From: Diadophis punctatus similis
Taxonomy: Eukaryota > Chordata > Lepidosauria > Squamata > Dipsadidae
DNA: 64,000 nt
Assembly: GCA_023053685.1 (NCBI GenBank)
Contig: JALIGW010000002.1
Location: forward strand, 42,538,720-42,602,719
Reading direction: 5' to 3'
Below are positions 35,610 through 47,191 of this stretch, one piece after another. How positions within the stretch are numbered: position 1 is the stretch's first letter; each line of letters opens with the position of its first letter. The notes beneath the pieces were generated by a model that did not search any database, was not told the DNA's origin, and worked only from the letters and a program-made list of their open reading frames with translations. The position numbers were made by a program, and so were the translations under genes.

Positions 35610-35665
35610 CTGATGATGATAAATGAGACTTCATCGAAACGTCGCCAAGACACTTCCAATTTCAC
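35610..35665 (+). ncRNA. Hammerhead-ribozyme-like motif (degenerate)
   Basis: CTGATGA (35610-35616) and GAAAC (35636-35640) are separated by a segment that can form a short stem (GATGA 35615-35619 with TCATC 35631-35635), followed by GTC-GCCAA-GAC as a possible small stem III. The stem II closing pair is not canonical and I cannot place the cleavage site, so activity is doubtful. Confidence 0.4.
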
Positions 35666-35829
35666 GTGGGAGAAAACCCGAATAACCAAAGACCTACATA
35701 CAAACACCCGCGAAAACCTCAGAAAACACACACATACACACACACACATACACATATATATTTCTAAATGTGTATTTCTACTGAAGACTGTATATATATG
35801 TTCCTGTATACTCCCAAGTTCTTTCTTTT

Positions 35830-36640
35830 TTCTTGTTCTTTCTTTTCCTTTCTGTTCTTTCTTTTCCTTTTTATCCTAGTTTCTGTCTTGATTTTTAAAA
35901 AAATAAATAACGCTTACTGATGTGTAGGTCAGTGTCTCTTCTGAACAAACCCAATGCAGTAATGATAAGATGCATCCAGTATTATAATTAAAAGTATATC
36001 ATACTATTAAATCTGTCAATAATTTAACTAGGAAACTACCCATTTTGTTACTATGAGACCAGTAACCAGAAATTTCGAATATTCTCTCTTCAAGTTCTTA
36101 ATGCATTAACTTGATTTTCATGATTTGATTCTTAAATCATTCATTAAACTTAAATCCACTTGCATATTTTGTCAAATGCTTGCATGCCTATCTATTCTTC
36201 TCAAAACAGTAATTCCAATATAAAAAAATTGTTTCACTTTATTCAGCGAAAAGGATAATCATCACTTACTCTTAAGAGAATAGGATGTTAAGGATAAGAC
36301 TTAGAAAGATAGCAGCACACATATTACTTTGTTTCATATGTAAGGTAGTTACGTACTTTGCCAATGATAGAGGGAATCTTTTAAAGCCATTGATATTTGA
36401 ATAAACTGAATTGTATCAGATGCCAATTTAGAATTGCTATCTTTTCTACTAGATATACAGTATCTTATGGATTACATACAATCTTTGGCCCAGAAAGTGA
36501 GGGATGCCCTCAAAGACATCAATGAATAATTCAATATTCCTTCTGCAGCCCTTGACAGAAGTATCAACAATAATTTTTATGGATCTTTTTTTGAAAATGT
36601 ATTATTCAAACATAACATAGCCCAGATTTATATTTTTATA
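35830..36640. other. Intronic sequence, nothing recognised
   Basis: Begins with a pyrimidine-rich run (35820-35875), then ordinary AT-rich sequence without recognisable element ends. Confidence 0.5.
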
Positions 36641-36644
36641 TTAA

Positions 36645-37605
36645 AAACAACTTAATTTAATTAAATTAAAAGTTCTTATAGGCCGCCCAATCCCGTAGGA
36701 CTCAGGGCGGCGTACAACAGGCATAAGAACAATACAATAATATATAATTTTAAAACATTACACAACTTTAAAACCATTCATTTATGGGGGAATCCGATCT
36801 TCTTCACCCCGCCTGCCGGAAGAGCCATGTTTTTACGGCTTTACGGAAGGCCAGTAGAGTGGGGATAGTCCGGATCTCTGGTGGGAGTTGGTTCCAGAGA
36901 GATGGGGCTCCCACAGAGAAGGCTCTCCCCCTTGGACCCGCCAACTGACATTGTTTGGCTGATGGGACCTGGAGGAGGCCAACTCTGTGGGACCTCACTG
37001 GTTGTAGGGAGGTATGTGGTAGGATGCGGTTCCAGAGGTAACCTGGTCCTGAGCCATGTAGGGCTTTAAAGGTCAAAACCAACACCTTAAATTGCGACCT
37101 GAGACTAATAGGCAACCAATGCAGCTGGCGGAGAATAGGTGTTATGTGGGTGTATCTCGAAACACCCACCACAGCTCGCGCAGATGCATTCTGTACCAAT
37201 TGCAGTCTCCGGATGCTCTTTGAGGGTAGCCCCATGTAGAGCGTGTTACAGTAGTCCAGCTGTGAGCTGACAAGGGCATGAGTGACTGTGAGTAAAGCCT
37301 CCCTCTCCAAGTAGGGTCGCAATTGGTGCACAAGATGGACCTATGCAAAGGTCCCCCTAGCCACAGCTGACAGATGTTGCTCCAATTTGAGCTGTGGGTC
37401 TAGGAGAACATCCAAATTGCGAACCCGTTCCAAGGGAGTCAATTTTTCTCCCCCGAGAACCAAGGAGGGGAAGTTGACATGATCCCTGGGGGGCAATATC
37501 CACAGCCATTCAGTCTTGTCAGGATTGAATTTGAGCCTATTCATTCCCATCCAGACCCTAACATCGTCCAGGCAGCAGCACGTTATATCGACTGCTTCCC
37601 TGAAC
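36645..37605 (-). mobile_element. CR1 LINE, 5'-truncated
   Basis: Minus-strand reading gives VRVWMGMNRLKFNPDKTEWL, LLDPQLKLEQHL, a stop near 37340, then HQLRPYLEREALLTVTHALV, LDYCNTLYMGLPSKS, LHWLPISLRSQFKVL and LWNQLPPEIR. This is the C-terminal part of a CR1 reverse transcriptase. The 3' end with GACTCAGGGCGGCGTACAAC and an AATTA-type tail lies at 36650-36720. It starts after the catalytic palm, so it is an ordinary 5'-truncated copy with at least one stop. Confidence 0.95.
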
Positions 37606-38163
37606 TTTTGCGTAGACTATGAATAGAGAGATGAGTATGCTAATTTGACTCATAATATTTATGTAGAAAAACTTACTATATTTTCTTATTTGAAAAAAAT
37701 AATAATTTTCAAAAAAAAAATATCTGTATTTTCAATTTTAAAAGTTAAGCATTGTCACTTGGTCCTGATTTAAATATGAATACCAAATATCATCACAATG
37801 GGAAAAACTGATCAGCTGGGTCTTGGAAGCTGTTTAGCCTGCTCCATTTATGCTACCCATTCTTAGATTTCTTGACAGTTCTGTTATTCCTTGTTATGAT
37901 TCTTTTCTTAAAACCTGACCTAGTCAAAAGAGCTCTCCAAACAGAAGATGGCTTCAAATATAGAATTATATTAAATAGGACTTATTTATTTTTATTCTGT
38001 CATTCTTCTTTGTGGTATCCATAAAAGGTAACCCTAATATCTATAGTACATATAATGCTACACTGCTATATACATTTCCTACATTTGAATAATTACATGC
38101 AGCAGAAAGATGAACACTTATCAAACACCAAGTAATCAGTTATAATATAGTTTCTTTAAGTAT

Positions 38164-39225
38164 TACCATATTTTTCGGAGTATAAGACGCACCGGAGTAT
38201 AAGACACACCTAGGTTTTAGAGGAGGAAAACAAGGAAAAAAGTATTCTGAACCATATGGTGTAGTAATATATTATTTAATAAAATTCCAGTGTAGCAGAA
38301 TACTTTTTACAACCATGTAAACTTTTTACAACCATCTACACTTTTTACAACCATGTACACTTTTTACAAACTTCAACCTTGACAGCTTTAAGACCAGTGG
38401 ACTTCAACTCCCAGAATTCCTCCTCCAGTCATGCTAGCTCAGGAATGGGAGTTGAAGTCCACAAGTCTTAAACTTGCCAAGTTTGAAGACCCTTGCACCC
38501 CTAACCCCTAACCCAGGGGTCTTCAAACTTGACAGCTTTAAGACTAATGGACTTCAACTCCCAGAATTCCTCCTCCAGTCATGCTAGATAAGGTAATTAG
38601 AAGGCAAAAACACCCCCTGTCACACAGTGATTTTATGTTGCCTGTTACATGTATATGCAGGGAGATGCATCCCTATCAAATATAATGGTTTATTCCTGAG
38701 CACGTGATTAATATGTTCCTAGTACGCATGTGTACATTCCTTCCTTTTGATTCTTCCCTTTTGTTCTCTGCTTCTGATGAAGCAACACCTATGTTTATAG
38801 CAAGAATGTGATTTATTATTTTTGTTAAGAAATAAATATCTTATACATTAGAATTATAATGCGGTTTATTTTGACAATGTCAGAGTTCCAGGAAAAGATT
38901 CATTTCGCCTCTGATAAGAGTAATTCTTATCCCAACACCCCCGTTTTTGCAAAAAATGGCCCGTTTTTCGCTGGTTTTTTTTTTTTTTTTTGGCAAAAAC
39001 AGGACATGCAGAGGGTTTGGGAAGCCTGCAGAGCACTCCTAGGGGGTGGGGGAAGTCAAAAACACAATTTTTGTGAAAAACGGCCCATTTTTTGCAAAAA
39101 TGGGATGCAGGGGCGGGGCTTCAGGAGGCCAAAAAATTGCTGTATTCTGTGTATAAGACGCACCGACATTTCCACCCTCTTTTGGGGGGCAAAAAGGTGC
39201 GTCTTATACTCCGAAAAATACGGTA
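38164..39225. mobile_element. Large MITE, TACCGTATTTTTCGGA family, with nested elements
   Basis: Left end TACCATATTTTTCGGAGTAT and right end ATACTCCGAAAAATACGGTA are long inverted termini with TATAAGACGCACC subterminal motifs. The 1.06-kb interior holds CTTTTTACAACCATGTA tandem units (about 38305-38375), two palindromic hAT-type copies (38385-38600) and a C-rich right half. Confidence 0.85.
38385..38600. mobile_element. Two adjacent palindromic hAT MITE copies
   Basis: Two head-to-tail copies share GACAGCTTTAAGAC...GGACTTCAACTCCCAGAATTCC and CTCCAGTCATGCTAG. The first has its right arm (AAGTCCACAAGTCTTAAACT). The second begins CAGGGGTCTTCAAAC at about 38515 and lacks the right arm. Confidence 0.75.
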
Positions 39226-39229
39226 TTTC

Positions 39230-40070
39230 ATCCTTTGATAAGCCATTACTGGTTATAGGATGCTGCTAATTTTCTTGTAAGATGGACTAGCATTTTTAAA
39301 ATTTAAGTTGAAAAGTAAAACAAAACATTTCCAAAAATCAGTTGCCAATAGAACACATTAACAGTGGAAATCATTTGTTTATCCAGGTGCAAAGGCCAAG
39401 AGTTTCTTTTTTATAATATACTTGTGAGATGCAGATTACAAGCGCATTCCTTTAAATACTTCTGTTTCTAGTGTGTTAATGATACTTGAATTTTTGAACA
39501 GCAGGAATCCAAATAATCTCTTTTCAAATTGTAATATGATAGGCATTTAGGGGAAAGGACACTCAAATAATAGAGGCCAGTGCTACTTGGTCTCTATCTT
39601 CATTTTCTTACAGAGCTATTTCTTCAGCTGCAAATTATGCAATAGCTTTTAACACTCCCTTTGAGGGTTTTAAGAACACTTCTGACATCAAAAACTATTA
39701 AACAGTGATATTGTTCCAGCTTTTCTTTTTCAAGACCAGCACTTAATTCTTCTAATAACAACTAGCTCTTTAATCAGCATACTAAATTAAGAAAAAAAAT
39801 CCTCTTTAAAAGTCACCTTGATTGTCCATTTAGTCTTTCGTTATCAATGCTACCCAAAAAAATCAAACAATGACAAAATAAGCATGCAAATCTACCAAAT
39901 TCTTCCAATTATTCTGATTTCACCTAGAATAGTAAAAGCAACTGTGTTGAGTTTAATATCAAGGTCAAGGTCCCTTGCTTTACATTGGTGGCTGACAGCC
40001 CTCAGCATTCATGTTCGTGTCAGAATCAATCTTCATTAAAACTTTAAAGGATGCCTAATAATAAAAATAA
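39230..40070. other. Intronic sequence, nothing recognised
   Basis: AT-rich with no element ends or tandem arrays. Confidence 0.5.
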
Positions 40071-40074
40071 AAAT

Positions 40075-40315
40075 TACAAGTAGTCCTTGACTTACAACTA
40101 TTTGTTTAGTGACCATTCAAAGCACTGGAATAGCACTGGAAAAAGGTAACTTATGACTGCTTTTCACACAACCATTGTAGCATCCACATGCTCATATGAT
40201 CAAAATTTGGCACTTGGAAATTGGCCTGTATTTATTATGGTTGAGATGTCCCGGGGTCATGTGTTGTTAGCCGACCAGAGTCCCTCGGGAGTTGGGCAGC
40301 ATACAAATCTAATAA

Positions 40316-40390
<75 letters not shown>

Positions 40391-40768
40391 ATGTGAACAC
40401 CTTTTGCAACCTTCTGACAAGCAAAATCAATGGAAAGCCAGATTTACTGTGTAACCAATTTAAGAAATGTAGTACTTCACTTAACATTAAATTAAACAAA
40501 CAAAATGTTACAAAGTAATGATATTTATTGTAGTTACTTACCAAACACATCTAAATTATATTAAAGTAACCAAAATATCTTTACAATTCCCAAGGCATGT
40601 CACAACTTTTGAGCCTCCCCCCTAATGTTTGGAAATTGAAAGTTGAAAAATTTGACACACCCTACGTTTGGTAAGAAAGGTTGTCAAAATGGAGCAAAAT
40701 TCCCTTAGTCTTGCTTAGCAATGGGAATTTTGGGCTGAATTGTGGTCATAAATCAAGGACCACCTGTA
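40075..40768. mobile_element. Mariner-like MITE interrupted by a LINE/SINE tail
   Basis: Starts TACAAGTAGTCCTTGACTTA and ends AAATCAAGGACCACCTGTA. The interior is interrupted by the tail and AAAT array at 40232-40391 and probably by another short insert at about 40500-40660. Confidence 0.8.
40232..40391 (+). mobile_element. CR1/SINE 3' tail with (AAAT)n
   Basis: GTTAGCCGACCAGAGTCCCT, GGGAGTTGGGCAGCATACAA, then (AAAT)n of about 20 units. This is the 3' end of a non-LTR element or a SINE using its tail. Confidence 0.75.
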
Positions 40769-40769
40769 T

Positions 40770-42890
40770 TTGTAAAATAAAAAGTTCTAAAGCTGCTAAG
40801 TAGATCTTGTCAAATTATTTTATTTACTTTTCATTCCTAAAAGTTCATTCAGGAATTCATTTCTCCCAATAGACCTATATGTGAACAGTATGATAAACAA
40901 TTTTTGTCAGATCAAGATGATAAAACACTGTGAGCCATCATTTGATGGCTCAGGAATATAATTAACAAGTTTTGTGTGTTGTTGAATGCATTGTTGGAAC
41001 AAGATATTGGATAGGACTAGTATTTGTGGACAGGGAGTTTCTAGATTGGGGATAGGATTTGTGACATCTTTTTGTTTTTTAAATACATTAAGCCTTGGTT
41101 AACGTCTATAATTTCCTTCCTGAAAATGGCAAGATACTATACCTCTTCTGTTTTTTAACAGTAACTGGAGTCTCAAGGGGGAGTATTAAAAAGTTAATTT
41201 ATTCATTCTTGTTCTATAAAATATCCCAAAGAGGCCACCTATCAGAAATGATGAAGCATTGTGAAATGTTTCAACATTTAAATGATGGTACAAATGGGAA
41301 GATTTCTGAAGAAAATTGCACTTTTTACAGCACCGAGATATGAGAAGAACATACAAACATTAGAATATGTATAAGATGACAGTGGAATAAACAAGATTGC
41401 CAAAAAATTCTGAATAGGGCATTTTTGTGATGTGGTTTCTGGAAGGTCTGAGTAACCACGATTTTCTATGGGTCTATAGGAATACTCATTGGACACTTTC
41501 CATAACTGATGAAGATGGACTATAATAGTACATGAAATAAAATAAGCTTTTGTTTTTCTTCACATTTTCAATCTAAATTAAAAATTTAGATCTTCAAATA
41601 TTTAATTTCACTAAATTCAGATTTACAATTAATAATAAACAGTTAGTCCCAATTTTGCACTTTAAAAGGACTAGTGAACTTAGTTAAAAAGCATACAAAA
41701 TTTGATCCATTCAATCACTTTCAAACAATCGCCTTGATGGAATTCTTGGCATTAATATAAATTTCAGAAAACTATATTTGCGATATTTGAGGAGGACACA
41801 ATTTTTAAAGCAATTTATTGCTTTTAATAACTTTTACGCAAAACATAATTGTAAGCATTGCACAATATTTTTAATATTTATGCTAATAATAACTTATTTT
41901 TATAAATATGGTGCATTTTGTATTTCATGATAAGCCAACTATTAAAGGATAAGGTCATACTGAAATTCCACACCACTTTTCAGTGTAATAGTTTCAATAA
42001 AATGGTTTATATATTTATTGAGCTTTTTCTGTTTCTAAAAGCTAGTTAAAAAGAGGGCATGTATACATATATCTGTAATTCAGGGTTCTGTAATGAAGGG
42101 TTATTTAATGCAAAGTTTAAAATGGGAAACATTAAGCATAGACTTAAAATTAAATATATTAGATGAGCTCTCTGGCTTGTCAGACAGAACATTAAACAAC
42201 TATTGTTAACATTCACATTAAGAAAATACCTAACGTGTAGCTTGTTACAAAGAAATATAGATTTGCATAATGAATAGAGACACAGAGTTTTTCAAAGTCC
42301 ACTGAGTTGCTGGCATAAGCGAGGTAGGTACTACGTGAATTAGATTAAAGTGTTTCATAGTCATCTCCACTTTTCAAATTCATTTCATATTTATTCACAG
42401 GATATGAGCCAAAGTTTAATTTTGACATGTCTTCATGTGAAACTCAAGAACTTAGCACTTAAACAAGTCAACTGTTACTGTTTCAATTTATTTTCATTAC
42501 TAGTTGGCATGTAGTATGAGTGTATAAATGAGAATGAATGCACACATGCTCATAGTGCTTTTCCTCTGAGGCCTGGCTGACATACTATCACTTTGAGTAG
42601 ATATCAGGTTTTGACATTCCATAAAGATTAATTTTGCTATTATTCATTTCTAAGATATCTAAATTTGAACAAATGATAATAACCCAATAGGTAAACATGA
42701 ACTATATGCAACTACAGTATTTACGTAAGCCACTTAGGCTCTGATGAATTAGATAAATAAATAAATAAATAAACAGTATCTGTCAAGCATACTTGCTGAA
42801 ATTTACTGATTTTTTTTAACTTCATATTGGTAAGATAGATGAAGTGGACTCTTTGTTAATACATGGCAAAATAATTGATCATTTGGTCTA
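40770..42890. other. Intronic sequence, nothing recognised
   Basis: AT-rich. A short AAAT run lies at 42751-42773. No coding or element signature was identified. Confidence 0.5.
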
Positions 42891-42893
42891 AAT

Positions 42894-42990
42894 CAGTGGT
42901 TCCCAAACTTTTTCAGTCCACTGCCCCCTTGGTGCTACAAATTCATCCTCACCGCCCCCCACCCCCACCCCTCTCAGGTGGGTGTGGCTT
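42894..42990 (+). mobile_element. hAT-type left terminus
   Basis: CAGTGGTTCCCAAACTTTTT followed by a C-rich body matches the left end of a common amniote hAT family. It is preceded by GTCTAAAT. The matching right end was not found with confidence. Confidence 0.6.
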
Positions 42991-43019
42991 GGTGGTCAGG
43001 TGACCGGGTGGGCATGGGC

Positions 43020-43097
43020 AACTTGTAAAATGTGGTGAAACTCACTTAACAATGCTCTTGCTTAGCAACCAAAATGTTAGGCTCAATTGTGGTCATA

Positions 43098-43100
<3 letters not shown>
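43020..43100 (+). mobile_element. Mariner-like MITE fragment
   Basis: GTGAAACTCACTTAACAATG, CTTGCTTAGCAACC and GGCTCAATTGTGGTCATAA are internal and right-end motifs of the TACAGGTAGTCC family. Truncated by the adjacent CTTT array. Confidence 0.7.
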
Positions 43101-43639
<539 letters not shown>

Positions 43640-43640
<1 letters not shown>

Positions 43641-43773
43641 CGAGGAAGGCTGGGCGGGGTGGTGCGCCGATTGTCTTGTTGGTGGCTTGGCCAAGGAAGA
43701 GGAGCGTGTTTGAAAACACTGCCAGAGGCAGCCCAGAGCAGCCGAGCCAGTCCCGCGGGGTGTGCGCTTAGCC

Positions 43774-43814
<41 letters not shown>

Positions 43815-44480
43815 CTGGCCAAAAGAGTACCCGCCGCAGAAAGAGTGGCTCCTGGCCGCGAGAGCAAGCGAGAGGTGGGAGTGCACACACCCCGCGGGAC
43901 TACATCGGCTCCTCTGGGTTCTGCCTACGGCAATTTAAAATGCGCTTCTGTCTGCGAGGAAGAGGGGCGTGTTTGAAAAGAGGTGCTGGGGGTGGGTAGG
44001 AAATCTATCCTACATTGAGCCATTATGTGTGTGTGTGTGTGTGTGTGTGCGTGCGTGGCCAAAAACGTCCAGGTTTGGAAAATTGTGAGGTTTTGAAACC
44101 GGTTCCCCCAAACCTGGTTTGTATTTGGTTGCAAAAACAAACAAACAAACACACAAGCCATTTTGGTTCCTCGCCGAGGCCGGCTCAACTGGATGACCAA
44201 ACAGAGCCTGGAAAGGAAAGAAAACTGCAGAAGTGTTCAACGGAGGGGGGGTGGGACAGATGCACATGGGGGAGGGTCTTCTCCCCCTCCCTCCCCACTG
44301 GCACCTTCAAGGGGCTTCCAGGAAACACCCCCCTCCCCTGTGGGAAGTGCTGGCACCCTCCGAATTGCCTTCCTTGGCACAGAGCAGTTCGGAGGACCGA
44401 GGCCAGGTAGAAGGGGGGACTCCTGTACCCAGCAGGCACAGCTAGAAAGCCCCCTCCTCACCTGGTGGTGTGTCATGCCT
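43640..44480. other. GC-rich non-coding block, left part
   Basis: GC content rises sharply compared with the intron. It contains a (CT)n run (43775-43812), a (GT)n run (44026-44052) and two related segments with GAGG/AGCGTGTTTGAAAA (about 43698 and 43961). The open frames lack family resemblance and look like products of base composition. Confidence 0.5.
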
Positions 44481-44759
44481 GCCTATCCATCCGGGGGCAG
44501 GGGAAGATGGCATCGCAGGGATGAGTGAGAGCAGTGTGTTAGGTGGGCAGAGGAGGCGAGGGCGAAGGCCACATCGTGAGACGGGCATGCGGACAGGTTG
44601 CCGGGGGGGCGCAGGAGGCTGGGCACCTGGGATCTTCTGTGGTACGGGGAAGGGGGTGGTACTGGGTGTTTGGGGTGGGGTGGGGAGTTATGATTTTTAG
44701 AAGATGAGACATACTCGCACGCACAATGGCCAAGGGGAGGATTTAACTTGGGGTTGTTT

Positions 44760-44880
44760 GGGAGAGAAAAATAGAGGGAGGGAGGGAAGGAAGGAAGGAA
44801 AAGAAAGGAAAGAGAAAGAAAAGGAAGGAAGGAGAGGGAAGGAAATGGAAGGGGGAAGGAAGAAAGGGAGGGAGGGAGGA
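44760..44880 (+). repeat. Polypurine GGAA-rich tract
   Basis: Almost pure A/G with GGAAGGAA and GGGAGGGA motifs. Confidence 0.9.
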
Positions 44881-44992
44881 AAGACCAGGTGCTTTCTCTC
44901 GGGCCTCCCACCCAGAGGCCTCGCAGAAACAGAGATGGGCTGGAAGCCAAGAGAAAGCACCTGGTCCGAGCACACAGCACCCCAGTGTCAAC

Positions 44993-45614
44993 CTAAGTTG
45001 ATGTCCCCCAGCAGACAAGGGTGGGTGGAGAAAAACAGTCCAGTTGCCAAGGTACACCAGAGTGGGAGGCCAGCGAACCAGAGAGCTTCTTCTCCATCTT
45101 CCCAGGAGCATGGGACTTCTCACGACCTGGCCCTGATCTCCCTTGCAGTTTGTTCTGCTGCTGGAGGATGGGCTGCAGCAGTCCCACCTTGGGCCACGCC
45201 AGCTCCTTGCAGTCGCCCATGCCGGGATTGGTGCAGAAAATCTCTCCCTTCAGGGTCTTTTTGTGCGGGTTGGACGGAGGCATAAATTCTGACTTGGGGT
45301 CTGCTTTAGTCTCCTGGTGTGGGGCTTTGGGTGAAGGTTGGAGGGAAGTGCCGCTGGTGGAGAAGAGCCGGAGGGCCTTGTTCCAGTGGGACTGCATCAT
45401 GGCCTGGAACTGGCTGACCATCTCAGCCCACTGAGCCTCCAAGTACCTGGCCTTGCACTCCCGCAGGTCTTCCCTCTGCTTGGAAAGCCTATGTGCATAG
45501 TCCTCAGTGAGGTGCTTCTGCTGAGCCTCCTTCTCGGTCAGATCCAATTTGAACTGAGCCAGCTGTTTTGCCAACTCTTTCTCATGGTGCCTGCTTAGCT
45601 CCAACAACTGCTTC
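44993..45614 (-). pseudogene. CNTROB: Displaced centrobin (CNTROB) exon fragment
   Basis: A 211-codon minus-strand frame runs from an upstream in-frame ATG at 45628. From the Lys-Gln after 45614 it matches part of the central coiled coil of centrobin, the daughter-centriole protein. Recognisable strings are KQLLELSRHHEKELAKQLAQ, QFKLDLTEKE, LTEDYAHRLSKQRE and FQAMMQSHWNKALRLFSTS, followed by a PxxPxx linker and a weaker LLQPILQQ match. CCCCAACAG lies directly before 45614 behind a pyrimidine-rich stretch, which looks like an intact splice acceptor. The copy therefore seems derived from genomic DNA rather than spliced mRNA. The frame stays open to a stop at 44993, but the last 60 residues or so look like intron read-through. 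No other CNTROB exon was found nearby. In other vertebrates CNTROB and EFNA5 are unlinked, so this is a translocated fragment. The family match is by recall. Confidence 0.75.
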
Positions 45615-45629
45615 CTGTTGGGGTCCAAA

Positions 45630-46690
45630 GGAGCCCGGGCGGGGAAGGGTGAGTGCCCCTCGACATGAGTGACAATGGACCAGTCCTGTGGCTAGAGCTC
45701 TGGAATATGGGATCAGCTGGGCAGCTTGTGGTGGGGCTGGAAATCTCCGCCGTAGAGGAATTCCGTATGTGGAATGTTGCAAATGGTGCAATGTGCAAGG
45801 AGTAGTGCAGCCCTCGCCGGCTGGAATGAGGTAATGTTGCTGTTGGGGCAAGGGGGGGTGGCGCAGGCGGGGCAAAGCGGCGGTGGTGATGGCCGGAGCC
45901 TTAGTGTGCGGGAGCAAAGTGCCACTTGCCTTTGCGTGGCAACAGCATTCTGCCTTCGTCGCAGTACATTTGCACCAGCTGGTGGCGCCAAGGCAGCCCT
46001 TGCCTCCCGCCACTTTGGGCTTGGAGCAGTAAGCTGCATCTGGGAAGCACTACAGTGGAGAGAAACGGCTGGTATGGGGTCCATCAGCATAGCCATGAAG
46101 TGGGATCAGCATGGCTAGTTCATGCCTGCAGCGTTGGCAGCCAGTATCGGGTTACCGCCGCTGCCTGCTTCTGCTTCGCCTTTGCCAGGATGGCGGGTGC
46201 TAGAAGAACACTGTCCTCGGCTGGCCAGTCCCTCCCTGTCGCTTGGTTTGGGAGGGACGGTGCCCCGCATGCCCAGGTGTGGTGGGTGGGGAGGTGGGTG
46301 GAGTGAACAACCTGGGGATTTAGGCGGCCTTTACATGGCCAGGATGCCTGCAGGATCCCTGGTTTCCGAGTCTGGCGAGGCCCAGCATTTGGGCTCCAGC
46401 ACACTCTTCTTCTCCCGGGTGGTGGGAGTTTCGTGCACTGCTTGCTGAGGTGTCTGATCTCCTGTGACAGAGGGAGGGGCTGGAGCTACTAAACAGGAGG
46501 CAAAACTAAGTGTCTGAAGGACCCCATCCCATCACTGGGAGTCCAGGCACTTCAGCGAGCGGTGTGCGAAACTTCGGCTGAGCTCCTCGAGAGACAGAGT
46601 TTGCAGGGGCCGATCTAGCACCCGGGCTGGCTACAACACAAATGTTCATTGCACATATCCGGCCCAGGGGCCATAGTTTGAGGACCCCTG
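45630..46690. mobile_element. GC-rich block ending in a hAT-type terminus
   Basis: The right boundary GGCCATAGTTTGAGGACCCCTG (ending 46690) is the reverse complement of the CAGGGGTCCTCAAACT hAT terminus; the subterminal GGCCCAGGGGCC also fits. The interior is GC-rich, without a credible gene, and extends into the CNTROB fragment. No matching left terminus was found before the CTTT arrays, so the element's extent is unknown. Confidence 0.55.
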
Positions 46691-46714
46691 ATTTAGTTCA
46701 ATATAAAAAATGCA

Positions 46715-46790
46715 AATAATTTTTCTGCGGACCACCAAAATTTTCTCATGGACCACCAGTGGTCTGCAGACCATTGGTTGGTGACCACTG
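46715..46790. mobile_element. hAT-type right terminus
   Basis: TGCGGACCACC ... TCATGGACCACCAGTGGTCTG ... GGTTGGTGACCACTG is the 3' terminus of an amniote hAT family. It is followed by GTCTAGGA. Confidence 0.6.
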
Positions 46791-47191
46791 GTCTAGGAGA
46801 AAGAAGAGATATTGACATGGAAAACAATGGCTTCAAATCTTGTGGGAAAATGCTGTGATAGGGTTTTTTATGGATAGGAATCAATTTTTTATTGATTCAT
46901 TTGATTATAATTTAGATTAATAGAATAATTCAACACTTTGACTGGCATATAGATTTTAAAAGATATAAAACTTTAAAACAAAACAATAAGTAACATAAAG
47001 GTAAACATAATGCAAGGAATTCTAACCAAAAAAGAAACTACACCAGAAAGGTACATCCTGATCCATCCAGAGCTTGAGGAAAAAAAGAGATTTGCAGAGA
47101 TCATTTACAGGCTTGTGTGGTCAGAGAAGTCTGAACCTTTGAACTATAGTCTGAATGTATGAGAACATGCTCTGAATATATCAGTCTGAAC

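Larger units (their letters stand above)
34830..35740 (+). mobile_element. Penelope-like element 3' fragment with GIY-YIG domain
   Basis: In the frame that reads DFICPTTYIEQTNRRISACI the sequence continues with EEHKNSVKKEE, LVQHLKATGHEVDFKKT, FNNRIIREAIEIEKR and LPAIWKPAL. This is the GIY-YIG endonuclease domain that ends Penelope-like reverse transcriptases: the YIxQT box, the R of R(R/K)I, the EH, the H of TGH and the REAIEI motif are visible. The Gly of YIG is replaced by Glu. The reverse transcriptase part is absent (5' truncation at the microsatellite). Downstream are a CCAAT-containing minisatellite and, at 35610-35640, CTGATGA...GAAAC, the order of hammerhead ribozyme core boxes reported in this class. 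The element is broken and non-autonomous. Confidence 0.85.

Noticed and set aside
38498..38514. CCCTAACCC strings suggesting an interstitial telomere repeat
   Set aside because: The spacing is CCCCTAA rather than TTAGGG periodicity, and there are only two to three units between MITE copies.
44163..44528. Overlapping ORFs of 70-165 codons in the GC-rich block
   Set aside because: Present in several frames on both strands because stop codons are rare at this base composition; low-complexity products without family motifs.
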